Shown: positions 5,850-14,461 of the stretch, one piece after another
How the letters are laid out: each line of letters opens with the position of its first letter
Numbering within the stretch: position 1 is the first letter of the stretch
Assembly: GCA_964532405.1 (NCBI GenBank)
Contig: CAZHIC010000039.1
Coordinates: 1-20,509, forward strand
Direction: 5' to 3'
Source: PALSA-1006 sp964532405
GTDB lineage: Bacteria > Pseudomonadota > Gammaproteobacteria > Burkholderiales > Gallionellaceae
DNA length: 20,509 bases
Translations under genes and position numbers: made by a program
The notes under the pieces: generated by a model
What the model was told of the DNA's origin: nothing
The model's database searches: none
Seen by the model: only the letters and a program-made list of their open reading frames with translations

Positions 5850-6292
5850 TTATCCCGCATCGTGCACATGATCTCGGCTTCTGCCGCAACTTGGTCATCC
5901 ACTTTGGCGACCGCGCTGAATTTCCACAAGCCGCGCTTATTGAATAGTGGTTTGATCGTAATAATCAGCTGGTCTCCCGGCACGACCGGGCGCTTGAAGC
6001 GTGCATTGTCGATGCCCACGAAGTAATACACCTTGCTATCGTCTGCCTTACCCGCCCCACCTGTGAATGAGAGTATAGCGGCGGCTTGCGCCATAGCCTC
6101 GATGACCAGCACACCCGGCATCACCGGATGATGCGGATAGTGACCGGGGAAGAAAGGTTCATTGATGGTCACATTCTTCAGCACCACGATCTCTTGTCCC
6201 GGCTCGATAGACAATACGCGGTCTATCAGCAGAAATGGGTAACGGTGCGGCAGGTGCTTCAAAATTTCGTTGATGTCCATCTGGATACTCAT
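5846..6292 (-). CDS. fabZ: 3-hydroxyacyl-ACP dehydratase FabZ
   Basis: FabZ dehydrates beta-hydroxyacyl-ACP in fatty acid elongation and competes with LpxA and LpxD for the same substrates, which explains its place in this cluster. The 148-residue hotdog-fold protein has HRYPFLLIDRV near the N terminus. The catalytic pair is H51 (FPGHYPHHPVMPG) and E65 (VLVIEAMAQ), 14 residues apart as in E. coli. ATG 6292 is chosen because GAGGAG lies 6 bases upstream and the codon overlaps the lpxD stop as TGATG. An in-frame TTG one codon earlier is less likely. It overlaps the start of lpxA. Confidence 0.97.
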   Translation of the reverse strand: MSIQMDINEILKHLPHRYPFLLIDRVLSIEPGQEIVVLKNVTINEPFFPGHYPHHPVMPGVLVIEAMAQAAAILSFTGGAGKADDSKVYYFVGIDNARFKRPVVPGDQLIITIKPLFNKRGLWKFSAVAKVDDQVAAEAEIMCTMRDK

Positions 6293-7332
6293 CAATCTCT
6301 CCTCTTTATTATTTCTAGTTCTTTTTCCAATAGTTTGATGCGCGTAGCCATCTCGTCGAGATGGCGCAGGTGCGCGGCATTCTTGAGCCAGCTATCCTTT
6401 TCGCTAAACGGATATATGCCGCTGTAAACGCCTTTTTCGCGTATTGATTTGCTGATCAGGGTGAATGAAGATATCTCCACGCCATCTGCAATGCTCAGGT
6501 GTCCCAGGATGCCGGCACTGCCGCCGATACGGCAATAGCGCCCGATAGTGGTGCTGCCCGCGATGCCGACACATCCGGCGATCGCAGTATGCGCACCGAT
6601 ACGCACGTTGTGCGCAATCTGTATCTGGTTATCCAACTTCACCCCGTCCTCGATCACGGTGTCGTCCAGAGCACCGCGATCAATAGTGGTGTTCGCGCCG
6701 ATCTCGACATCGTTACCGATGATCGCGCGGCCAATCTGGGGTATCTTCAACCAGACACCCTCCTCCATTGCGATGCCGAAACCGTCAGCGCCGATGACCG
6801 CCCCGGAATGGGCGATGACGTTATTACCCAGCAGGCAATCGTGATACACCACCACGCGGGGGTACAAGCGAGTGTTCTCGCCCAGCATCGCATTCGCGCC
6901 GATGCTGCAACCGGACATGATGACGCAGCCGGCGCCGATGCTTGCCCCCTCGCCTATCATCACATGGGCACCGATGTGCGCACTGGGCGACACCTTCGCG
7001 CCTGCGGCGATCACCGCACTGGGATGGATGCCCGGCGCAAAGGCGGGAAGCGGATTGAGAAAGGCGGAAAGTTTGGCAAAGTAAGAATAGGGATTGTCGC
7101 AAACAATGCGGGGAAGCCCTGTCGCTGCCGCATCCGGCTCCGCCACGATCACCGCAGCGGCATGAGTCGATTCAAGCTGCTTGCGGTATTTGGAGTTGGT
7201 CAAAAAAGCGATCTGATGCGACCCCGCGCTATCGAGTGTGGCGACCTGATTCACTGCGGTGGCTGCATTACCTTCTACGCGTCCGCCGAAACGCGCCACG
7301 ATGTCTGTCAAACGATAAGCTATACGATCCAT
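6292..7332 (-). CDS. lpxD: UDP-3-O-(3-hydroxyacyl)glucosamine N-acyltransferase
   Basis: LpxD adds the second, N-linked 3-hydroxyacyl chain to the lipid A precursor. The 346-residue protein has an N-terminal uridine-binding domain (about 1-100, ending NPYSYFAKLSAFL). A long hexapeptide-repeat beta-helix (about 105-310) follows, with GADGFGIA and the catalytic His in LDNQIQIAHNVRIG, and then a C-terminal helix (LRHLDEMATRIKLLEKELE). Length is normal. It starts 14 bases after the ompH stop without a strong ribosome-binding site, so coupling to ompH is likely. Its stop overlaps the fabZ start. Confidence 0.97.
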   Translation of the reverse strand: MDRIAYRLTDIVARFGGRVEGNAATAVNQVATLDSAGSHQIAFLTNSKYRKQLESTHAAAVIVAEPDAAATGLPRIVCDNPYSYFAKLSAFLNPLPAFAPGIHPSAVIAAGAKVSPSAHIGAHVMIGEGASIGAGCVIMSGCSIGANAMLGENTRLYPRVVVYHDCLLGNNVIAHSGAVIGADGFGIAMEEGVWLKIPQIGRAIIGNDVEIGANTTIDRGALDDTVIEDGVKLDNQIQIAHNVRIGAHTAIAGCVGIAGSTTIGRYCRIGGSAGILGHLSIADGVEISSFTLISKSIREKGVYSGIYPFSEKDSWLKNAAHLRHLDEMATRIKLLEKELEIIKRRD

Positions 7333-7346
7333 TGAAATACCGATAA

Positions 7347-7850
7347 TTATTTATTGGATTTGTCGTCAGACAGGTACTGCAACACTTTCTCGGTAATGTC
7401 GATCTGCGGGTTGCGATAAACCGCTTCCTGCAGGATCAAATCGTACTTCTCTGTTTCAGCAATCGCCTGTATCGCTTTATCCGCGCGCGCCAATACTTGA
7501 GCCAATTCTTCGTTCTTGCGCAGGTTCAAGTCTTCACGGAACTCGCGTTGCAAACGCTGCAAGTTGACGTTCAGATTCGCCAACTCGCGCTCTTTGCTGC
7601 GATGCTCCGCATCCGGCTTGGCTCCCTCTTTCTCCAAAGCGGCCTGAATTTCCTTGGCCTGTTTCATTATCTGCTTGATCTCCTGGTCGCGTGCGGCGAA
7701 CTCTTTTTCTATTTTCTTCTCGGCTTTTACAGCAGGTGCCGATTCGCGCAGGATGCGCTCGGTGTTGACCACCCCGACCCGAAAATCGGCAGCATGGACG
7801 GGGGCAATACATGCCGCGACCAGTATACTTATACCCAATATTTTCTTCAT
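7347..7850 (-). CDS. skp: OmpH/Skp-family periplasmic chaperone
   Basis: Skp/OmpH holds unfolded outer-membrane proteins in the periplasm and hands them to the BAM complex. The 167-residue precursor has a signal peptide (MKKILGISILVAACIAPVHA, cleavage before ADF). A beta strand follows (FRVGVVNTERIL), then long charged coiled-coil arms (about 40-125, for example KKIEKEFAARDQEIKQIMKQ), then the closing strand segment YDLILQEAVYRNPQIDIT. The start at 7850 is set by GAGGAGG five bases upstream, while frames starting earlier lack such a site. It lies between bamA and lpxD, the usual arrangement. Confidence 0.95.
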   Translation of the reverse strand: MKKILGISILVAACIAPVHAADFRVGVVNTERILRESAPAVKAEKKIEKEFAARDQEIKQIMKQAKEIQAALEKEGAKPDAEHRSKERELANLNVNLQRLQREFREDLNLRKNEELAQVLARADKAIQAIAETEKYDLILQEAVYRNPQIDITEKVLQYLSDDKSNK

Positions 7851-7889
7851 TCTGCCTCCTCGTAACACCGTTTGCTCATACGATACAGT

Positions 7890-10172
7890 CTAGAACAGCG
7901 TACCCAAAGTAAATTGGAAGCGCTGAAGTTTATCTTGTATCTGCGCCCCGATGGGAACTCCATAACTCAATTTAAGCGGGCCGACCGGCGAGAACCAAGT
8001 GATTGCCATCCCGGTAGAATAACGCAAACCTTCCGAAGCCGGTACCTGTGTCGGATCTCCGTACACCGCCCCGGCATCCAGGAACATGCTCAAGCGAACG
8101 GATTTCTCTTTCGCAAAGCCGGGCATGGGAAATAATAGCTCCGCATTCCCAATTACGCGTTTGTTTCCGCCCAGCGAATAATTGTTACTATCGCGCGGCC
8201 CCAAAGAACTGGGGTCATATCCGCGCACCGATCCCACACCGCCGGCATAAAAATTCTTGAAAAACGGCAATGTCTGACCATCATAGCCATCGGCGACTCC
8301 CGCTTCACCGTTCATCATAAACGTAATGTCGCGGTTTATAGGAGTGAACCATTGGTGCTGATAGGTCAATTTGGAGTAATGCTGGCTGGATACCGGCAGG
8401 CTGACTTCGGCAAAAGCTCTTTGCATGGTGCCTTCAGTGGGATACATGGCACTGTCGCGATTGTCCCGGCTCCAGCCGATGGTGCCGAGATAGTTATCCG
8501 TCGTTGAGCCAAAGGTGTTGATATAGCTGGTAAAGCGGGCGGGACTTCTTGACGTCAAACCGATGCTCGTCTGTTCCGCAGCGAGCCCGTAATGGATCAT
8601 TTGGTCTTCGCTCAAAGGAACGGCAAAACGCACGCCCACCCCAAGGTTTTGGGAGGTGTATTGGCTGACAGAAATCTGGGTCGCATTCGTCGTACGCTTA
8701 TAGATATCGAACCCGCGACTGACCCCATCGTCAGTGTAATACGGGTTGGTATAGGAGATCGAATAGATTTCATTGATCTTGCTGGTATTGATTTGTGCGG
8801 AAAGTGTATTTCCAGTGCCTAACAGATTGCTTTGACTTATTCCTCCCGTCAGGATCAATCCTTCGCTGCTGCTGATACCTGCACCGACGGAAAGATTCCC
8901 GGTCGATTTTTCTTCCACCGACACGTTCAGATCCATCTGGTCTTTAGTTCCTTGCACGGGAACCGTTTCAATGTTCAGCGCGCCAAAGAAGCCCAAACGG
9001 TCCACGCGTTGTTTGGATTTCTTGATTTTTTCCGTGGCAAACCAACCGCTCTCCATTTGCCTGAATTCGCGGCGGATGACTTCATCGCGAGTTTTGGTGT
9101 TCCCCGACACGTTGATGCGCCGGATGTAAACCCGCTGAAACGGATCGACAATAAAAGTGAAGCCAACTTGGTGCTTTTCTTTATCGATCTCCGGAGCCGC
9201 ATTCACATTGGCGAAAGCATAGCCCTCGTCCCCGAAGCGTTCGGTGATTTTTTGTGTCGATGCCGTGATCGCTTTGCGCGAGAACACATCGCCCGGTTGT
9301 AGCCCGATCAGCTTGCGAATCTCTTCGTGGGAAAAGACCGTCTGCGGCCCCATGACTTGCACCGAGGAAATAGTGTATTTCGGGCCTTCAGAAATATTCA
9401 GCGTGATGAATATATCTTTCTTATCCGGCGAAATAGCAACCTGAGTCGAGTCGATGGAGAACTCCATGTAGCCCGAATCCAGATAAAAAGTGCGAATCGT
9501 CTCAATATCTGCGGAAAGTTTTTGCTTAGAATACTGGTCGTTCTTGCTGGCCCAACTCCACCAACCCGGTGTACTGAGCTTTATCATATCGAGCAACTCT
9601 TCTTCGCTATGCGCTTGATTGCCCACGATATTGATTTGTTTGATCTTTGCGACGTCACCCTCGACCACATTAAAACTCACCGCCACGCGATTGCGTTCCA
9701 GTTCCGTTAATGTGGTTTTTACCGAGACGCCATACTTCCCGCGTGCGACATATTGGCGTTTGAGTTCCTGCTCGGATTTTTCCAAAGCGGATTTATCCAG
9801 GACGCGCCCCTCTGCCAAGCCGACTAGTTTGAGATTGTCGCGCAACTGATCCTTGGGAAAGTCTTTCACCCCATTAACCTCGACGCTGGCGATAGACGGG
9901 CGTTCACGCACGGACACGATCAATACACCTTGATCGGCCTTTAAGCTGACATCTTTGAAAAAACCAGTCGCGAATAGAGCGTGAATGGCGGCGGACGCTT
10001 GGTCGTCATTCAGCGTATCGCCCACTTTGACAGGCAAATAACTGAACACGGTACCGGCTTCGGTACGTTGTATGCCCTCAACACGGATATCTTGGATGAC
10101 GAAAGGTTCGATCGCCCAAACAGATGCGGCGTACAACAGCGGGATAAGCCCCGCCAGTTTCTTAAAATCCAT
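7890..10172 (-). CDS. bamA: Outer membrane protein assembly factor BamA
   Basis: BamA inserts beta-barrel proteins into the outer membrane. The 760-residue precursor has a signal peptide (about 1-20, ending SVWA before IEPFVIQDIRVEG). Five POTRA domains follow (roughly 21-420), then a C-terminal 16-strand barrel. The lid-loop motif VRGY is at 649-652 in GGVGSVRGYDP, and the protein ends in the aromatic FTLGTLF typical of barrel proteins. It is slightly shorter than the E. coli protein (810). The ATG lies 7 bases after the rseP stop (TGAAAAACTAATG) with only a weak AGGT upstream. The gene is followed by ompH/skp after 39 bases. Confidence 0.97.
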   Translation of the reverse strand: MDFKKLAGLIPLLYAASVWAIEPFVIQDIRVEGIQRTEAGTVFSYLPVKVGDTLNDDQASAAIHALFATGFFKDVSLKADQGVLIVSVRERPSIASVEVNGVKDFPKDQLRDNLKLVGLAEGRVLDKSALEKSEQELKRQYVARGKYGVSVKTTLTELERNRVAVSFNVVEGDVAKIKQINIVGNQAHSEEELLDMIKLSTPGWWSWASKNDQYSKQKLSADIETIRTFYLDSGYMEFSIDSTQVAISPDKKDIFITLNISEGPKYTISSVQVMGPQTVFSHEEIRKLIGLQPGDVFSRKAITASTQKITERFGDEGYAFANVNAAPEIDKEKHQVGFTFIVDPFQRVYIRRINVSGNTKTRDEVIRREFRQMESGWFATEKIKKSKQRVDRLGFFGALNIETVPVQGTKDQMDLNVSVEEKSTGNLSVGAGISSSEGLILTGGISQSNLLGTGNTLSAQINTSKINEIYSISYTNPYYTDDGVSRGFDIYKRTTNATQISVSQYTSQNLGVGVRFAVPLSEDQMIHYGLAAEQTSIGLTSRSPARFTSYINTFGSTTDNYLGTIGWSRDNRDSAMYPTEGTMQRAFAEVSLPVSSQHYSKLTYQHQWFTPINRDITFMMNGEAGVADGYDGQTLPFFKNFYAGGVGSVRGYDPSSLGPRDSNNYSLGGNKRVIGNAELLFPMPGFAKEKSVRLSMFLDAGAVYGDPTQVPASEGLRYSTGMAITWFSPVGPLKLSYGVPIGAQIQDKLQRFQFTLGTLF

Positions 10173-10179
10173 TAGTTTT

Positions 10180-11532
10180 TCAACCTAAAATCAGACGACT
10201 AATGTCGTTATATATCGCAAAAGCCATCATGGTAACCAGCAACGCAATGCCTACATTTTGCCCCGCCTCCCAAAGCTTCTCGGATACCGGGCTACCCTTA
10301 ATCAACTCGACCGTATAATACAACAAATGTCCCCCATCCAATAACGGGATGGGGAGTAAATTCAGTACGCCCAGACTGATACTGATCAACGCCAGAAACC
10401 CAAGATAAGCTCCCAGGCCAATTTGCGCGGATTGGCCGGCGTAATCGGCGATGGTAATGGGGCCGCTCAAATTCTTCAACGACACCTCTCCCATCACCAT
10501 CTTCCACATCATTTTCAAACTGACTACAGATGTCTCCCATGTTTTGCGCACCGCCGCGCCTAATGCGGTTACAGGCGGATAGTGCACTTCCGTCAACATC
10601 GCTTCAAACGCTTTGCGGTCGATGAGCGGAGCCGCTCCGATACGTCCGATCTGCTTGCCCCCCTCTGCAACCGTGTCCGGCGTGACACTGAGTGTCAACA
10701 CGCTACCGGTGCGCTCGACCTCGATGTTCAGCACGCTACCCGGATGGCTGCGCACCGCCTCTACAAAAACATCCCAGCGGGGAATCGCTTGTTCATTAAC
10801 GCGCAAGATTTTGTCTTGTGTCTGCAAACCGGCGCGCTGTGCAGCCCCACTCTCAGTGACTTTGTCGATGACGGGATAGATGGGCGGCTGATAGGGTTGC
10901 AAGCCGATCTTCTGAAGAAAATCACCATCCAGATCGCTGGCCGTCAATACGCTCATATCCAGCATACGCAAAACAGAAATGCCCTCAACAGTGCGTAACT
11001 CGATTTTCGCCTGACGTTTTTGCAAAACCAAATCGAGCAATATCCAGCGCACTTCTTGCCAGCTCGGGGTCGCTTGTCCGTTGATGCCGATGATCGTTTC
11101 CTGTGCCCGCAGCAGGGCTGTTGCGGCCGGAGTCGCTGGCGGCACTTCACCCAGAATAGGTTTTATCCCGGGCACCCCGTAGATGAACAAAGCCCAATAC
11201 AACAAGATCGCCAGCAGCAGATTGGCAATCGGTCCGGCCACCACGATCGCCATGCGCCGTAACACCGGCTGACGGTTGAAGGCGCGCGCCAATTCGTGGG
11301 GAGACACTTCGCCTTCGCGCTCGTCCAGCATCTTTACATATCCGCCAAAGGGGATGGCAGAGAGCGCCCATTCCGTTTCTCCGCCCGCAAAACGCTTGAC
11401 GTAAATGGCCTTGCCGAAACCCAAGGAGAAACGCAGGACTTTTACGTTGCACGCCCGTGCAACCCAGTAATGCCCGAGTTCGTGGAAGATCACCAGTACA
11501 GCGATGGCAACGATAAAAGCCAGTAGCGTCAT
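10180..11532 (-). CDS. rseP: RIP-family zinc metalloprotease RseP
   Basis: RseP is an inner-membrane site-2 protease that cleaves anti-sigma factors and leftover signal peptides. From ATG 11532 the protein has 450 residues. The zinc motif HELGH is at 17-21 in the first membrane helix, two PDZ domains lie in the middle (about 110-300), and the second metal motif LLPIPLLDGG is at 392-401 with D399. GETEWALSAIPFGGYVKMLDE is also typical. The ATG overlaps the dxr stop as TGATG and gives the family-like start MTLLAFIVAI. A TTG five codons earlier would put non-family residues on the front. Confidence 0.96.
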   Translation of the reverse strand: MTLLAFIVAIAVLVIFHELGHYWVARACNVKVLRFSLGFGKAIYVKRFAGGETEWALSAIPFGGYVKMLDEREGEVSPHELARAFNRQPVLRRMAIVVAGPIANLLLAILLYWALFIYGVPGIKPILGEVPPATPAATALLRAQETIIGINGQATPSWQEVRWILLDLVLQKRQAKIELRTVEGISVLRMLDMSVLTASDLDGDFLQKIGLQPYQPPIYPVIDKVTESGAAQRAGLQTQDKILRVNEQAIPRWDVFVEAVRSHPGSVLNIEVERTGSVLTLSVTPDTVAEGGKQIGRIGAAPLIDRKAFEAMLTEVHYPPVTALGAAVRKTWETSVVSLKMMWKMVMGEVSLKNLSGPITIADYAGQSAQIGLGAYLGFLALISISLGVLNLLPIPLLDGGHLLYYTVELIKGSPVSEKLWEAGQNVGIALLVTMMAFAIYNDISRLILG

Positions 11533-12731
11533 CAATGCAATATCCAATCTTGCGCTGCGCTGCGCGCTTGCGCGTCCGCCAGCAGCACATCTTCCAAAAC
11601 GTTCACCGCAACATAGGGAAGTTTGTCCAACACATCCACGATCAAACGCGGAATGTCGAGAAAAGCGATGCGTTTGTCAAGGAAGGCTTCCACGGCCACC
11701 TCATTGGCGGCATTCATCAAGGCGGGGGCGGTTCCACCGGCGCGCAAGGCGCGATAGGCCAGTCCCAGACAGGGGAAGCGCTCGAAATCCGGAGCGACAA
11801 AATCGAGCCGTGCGATCTTGAATAAGTCCAGCGCTGCCACGCCTGCGTCGATACGTTCTGGATAAGCCAAGCCGTAGGCGATGGGCGTGCGCATGTCGGG
11901 ATTGCCCAGTTGCGCCAACACCGAACCGTCCACGTATTGCACCATGGAATGAATCACGCTTTGCGGGTGTATCACCACCTGGATGGCGTCTGCGGGCGCG
12001 TTGAACAACCAGTGCGCCTCGATGACCTCCAGGCCTTTGTTCATCATCGTGGCAGAATCGACCGAGATTTTGCGCCCCATACTCCAATTCGGATGGGCGC
12101 ACGCCTGCTCCGGTGTAACTTGCTGCAAATCGGATAACGGCGTGTTGCGAAAAGGCCCGCCGGAAGCGGTGAGCAAAATCTTGCTTACGCCCCCTGCCGC
12201 GAGATCGCCGGAGTATTTGTTCGGTAACGCCTGAAAGATGGCGTTGTGCTCGCTGTCGATGGGCAACAGCGGCGAGCCGCTTTGATGCACCGCATCCATA
12301 AAGATGCGCCCTGCCATCACCAACGTTTCTTTGTTGGCCAACAGGATGCGTTTGCCCGCACGCGCAGCCGCCAAGGTAGGGCGCAAGCCCGCCGCACCAA
12401 CGATTGCCGCCATCACCGCATGCACGTCAGGCGATGATGACACCTGCTCCAATGCCTCTAAGCCGCATAACACTTCCGTCTTCAGTCCGGCAGTAATGAT
12501 CCGCTGTCCGAGACGCTTGCTGGCTTGCTCATCCAGCATCACCGCAAAGCGCGGCTTGAAGCGACAACATTGCTCGAACAGCAACTCGTCCTGCTGATAG
12601 GCCGTGAGCGCGTAAATCTGATATTTATCGGGATGACGTGCGACCACATCCAGCGTACTTTTGCCGATACTGCCCGTGGAACCGAGCACGGTGATGGATT
12701 GAAGTTTATTCATGTCGGCTACACGGCTCAT
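11532..12731 (-). CDS. dxr: 1-deoxy-D-xylulose 5-phosphate reductoisomerase
   Basis: Dxr makes 2-C-methyl-D-erythritol 4-phosphate in the non-mevalonate isoprenoid pathway, which feeds UppS encoded two genes upstream. The 399-residue protein has the NADPH motif LGSTGSIGKSTLDVV, LLANKETLVMAG, the metal and substrate motif PIDSEHNAIFQAL, ILLTASGGPFR, WSMGRKISVDSATMMNKGLE and AANEVAVEAFL. ATG 12731 overlaps the cdsA stop as ATGA. An internal ATG at 12713 (MNKLQSITVLG) would give a start closer to the usual family length, and neither has a strong ribosome-binding site. The stop overlaps rseP. Confidence 0.96.
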   Translation of the reverse strand: MSRVADMNKLQSITVLGSTGSIGKSTLDVVARHPDKYQIYALTAYQQDELLFEQCCRFKPRFAVMLDEQASKRLGQRIITAGLKTEVLCGLEALEQVSSSPDVHAVMAAIVGAAGLRPTLAAARAGKRILLANKETLVMAGRIFMDAVHQSGSPLLPIDSEHNAIFQALPNKYSGDLAAGGVSKILLTASGGPFRNTPLSDLQQVTPEQACAHPNWSMGRKISVDSATMMNKGLEVIEAHWLFNAPADAIQVVIHPQSVIHSMVQYVDGSVLAQLGNPDMRTPIAYGLAYPERIDAGVAALDLFKIARLDFVAPDFERFPCLGLAYRALRAGGTAPALMNAANEVAVEAFLDKRIAFLDIPRLIVDVLDKLPYVAVNVLEDVLLADAQARSAAQDWILH

Positions 12732-13552
12732 GCTAATTTCTCGAATACCAGCACTATTGCAGCGAACGGCAGCGTCGAAGTCAGCGCATCGATTCGATCC
12801 AACAGGCCGCCGTGTCCGGGCAACAACGCACCGCTATCTTTGACACCCGCTTGGCGCTTGACCGCAGACTCGAACAAATCGCCGATCACCGCCAGTCCGA
12901 CCCACCACCATGAAGCGATGATGATGCCCGGAAAAACCGGATAATTTTTGAACAGGCCGCTTCCCCAGCCCAGCGCCAATACATAGATCGAGACGACGAT
13001 CAAAGCACCGAACACCCCTTCCCAGGTTTTGCCGGGACTGATAGCCGGAGCCAATTTGTTTTTGCCGAAACGCTTACCCGCAAAATAGGCTGAAATATCC
13101 GCCACCCAGATGACCGACATCACGCCCAACAATAACCACGGACTGGCGTTGCGCAAATCGATCATCGCCAAGCCGGTCGGCAGCAATACCGCCCAACCGA
13201 CCAGACCCATCAACCACGGGTTCTTGGGATGCCAACTGGCGATCATCCATGCGGGCACTACCAGCACCCACAATATGACAGCCACAAAATACCAAAATAA
13301 ATGATGCACCAGCACGCGTTCAGCAGCAGCACCCGCATCGAACCACAATATTCCAAGCATCAACAGCAATGTGGCCGCGCAATAGAGCGTCGCCACGCGT
13401 CCCGCCATGCTGGAGAGGCGCGCCCACTCCACCGCACCCTGCCATATCATGAGCGCTACCAAAATAGTCCAGCCCAATGTGGGCAAGGAGAAAACTGCGG
13501 CCAGCAGCAAGACGAACAGAATGATCGCGGTGATGACGCGCTGCTTAAGCAT
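12728..13552 (-). CDS. cdsA: Phosphatidate cytidylyltransferase
   Basis: CdsA makes CDP-diacylglycerol from phosphatidic acid and CTP, the branch point of phospholipid synthesis. The 274-residue protein is very hydrophobic with about seven or eight membrane helices. The family signature is at about 229-256 (SAVKRQAGVKDSGALLPGHG, then GLLDRID), and SPGKTWEGVFGA is also typical. The start at 13552 is preceded by AAAGGAAAGCAAACCCG, giving an AGGA with long spacing. The gap to uppS is filled by a repeat and a small frame that overlaps this start. The stop overlaps dxr as ATGA. Confidence 0.96.
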   Translation of the reverse strand: MLKQRVITAIILFVLLLAAVFSLPTLGWTILVALMIWQGAVEWARLSSMAGRVATLYCAATLLLMLGILWFDAGAAAERVLVHHLFWYFVAVILWVLVVPAWMIASWHPKNPWLMGLVGWAVLLPTGLAMIDLRNASPWLLLGVMSVIWVADISAYFAGKRFGKNKLAPAISPGKTWEGVFGALIVVSIYVLALGWGSGLFKNYPVFPGIIIASWWWVGLAVIGDLFESAVKRQAGVKDSGALLPGHGGLLDRIDALTSTLPFAAIVLVFEKLA

Positions 13553-13685
13553 CGGGTTTGCTTTCCTTTAACGAAAATTCGCGCAGCGTTCGCTCGCCTC
13601 CTCGCCCGCTGTGCGTGTGTTGTTGGGGCTTCAGCCCCTTACAATCACGCTCAGGAGAGGGAAACGGGCATGGCAAATTCATCAT
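13545..13685 (-). other. Bridging small reading frame across the uppS/cdsA repeat (46 codons)
   Basis: ATG 13685 overlaps the uppS stop (ATGA), with a second ATG next to it. The frame beginning MMNLPCPFPSPERDCKG runs 46 codons through the repeat and stops with TAA at 13547-13545, inside the first codons of cdsA (8-base overlap). The product is rich in Pro, Arg and Lys and resembles nothing I know. As at the other repeat junctions it would link translation of the flanking genes. Confidence 0.4.
13572..13671. repeat. Palindromic intergenic repeat, copy B (uppS/cdsA junction)
   Basis: The ends GAAAATTCGCGCAGCG and GAGAGGGAAACGGGCAT match copy A at 4988-5061 in inverted orientation. The middle differs and holds a GGGGCT-TC-AGCCCC hairpin (about 13625-13638) in place of copy A's CCCGC-TTC-GCGGG hairpin. 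Conserved ends with an exchanged centre suggest a modular repeat. Confidence 0.65.
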
Positions 13686-14452
13686 TCTGAAGGGGCACTT
13701 GTCATGCCCGTTAGTTGTTCGCTGGTGCGGCCGAAGCGGCGCTCGCGACTTTGGTAAGACTGGATGGCGATATCCAAAGCCGCGCGGTCAAATGCCGGCC
13801 ATAGCGTGTCGGTGAAATACAGCTCGGTGTAAGCCATTTGCCACAAAATAAAATTACTGATGCGCTGCTCGCCGCCGGTGCGAATGAACAGATCCGGCTC
13901 TGGCGCATAGTGCATGGATAGGTAGGGCTCCAGATCTTCTTCGCTGAAATTTCCGGACATCTCGGGATGGGCCTGCCATAAGCCTTGTACGGCATGCATG
14001 ATGTCCCAACGCCCGCCGTAATTAGCCGCGATGGTCAGCGTCAAGCCGTCATTGTTGTCTGTCAACTCCTCGGCATCCGCGATATATTTTCTGAGCAGTT
14101 CATCGAAGCGACTGCGGTCGCCGATAATTTTTAGGCGTACATTGGCTTCATGTAACTTGCTGACTTCGCGCTCCAGCATCTTCATAAACAACTGCATCAG
14201 GAAGGAAACTTCGTCCGAGGGACGACGCCAATTCTCGCTACTGAAGGCAAATAAAGTCAGGTATTCCACCCCCAGCTGGCGGCACGCTTTGACCATTTCG
14301 CGCACAGACTCGACGCCGCGTTGATGGCCTGCGACACGGGGGAGTAAGCGTTGTTTAGCCCAACGCCCGTTGCCATCCATGATTATGGCGATATGACGGG
14401 GAACCGCAGGGGGTGCCGGAATGGTACGAGTAGAACTTTTGAATAGCGCCAT
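13682..14452 (-). CDS. uppS: Undecaprenyl (polyprenyl) diphosphate synthase, cis-type
   Basis: UppS extends farnesyl diphosphate to the C55 lipid carrier used for peptidoglycan and O-antigen. From ATG 14452 it has 256 residues. Visible are HIAIIMDGNGRWAK with the catalytic D26 (same number as in E. coli), GHQRGVESVREMV, LTLFAFSSENWRRP, ANYGGRWDI and LFIRTGGEQRISNFILWQ. The start is supported by AGGGA about 6 bases upstream. An in-frame TTG at 14458 is less likely. The gene is bounded on both sides by repeat-containing junctions. Confidence 0.96.
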   Translation of the reverse strand: MALFKSSTRTIPAPPAVPRHIAIIMDGNGRWAKQRLLPRVAGHQRGVESVREMVKACRQLGVEYLTLFAFSSENWRRPSDEVSFLMQLFMKMLEREVSKLHEANVRLKIIGDRSRFDELLRKYIADAEELTDNNDGLTLTIAANYGGRWDIMHAVQGLWQAHPEMSGNFSEEDLEPYLSMHYAPEPDLFIRTGGEQRISNFILWQMAYTELYFTDTLWPAFDRAALDIAIQSYQSRERRFGRTSEQLTGMTSAPSE

Positions 14453-14461
14453 TACCAATCC

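Noticed and set aside
6499..7335. 278-codon open frame on the plus strand opposite lpxD
   Set aside because: It is complementary to hexapeptide-repeat codons of a clear lpxD gene; its product has no recognisable features.
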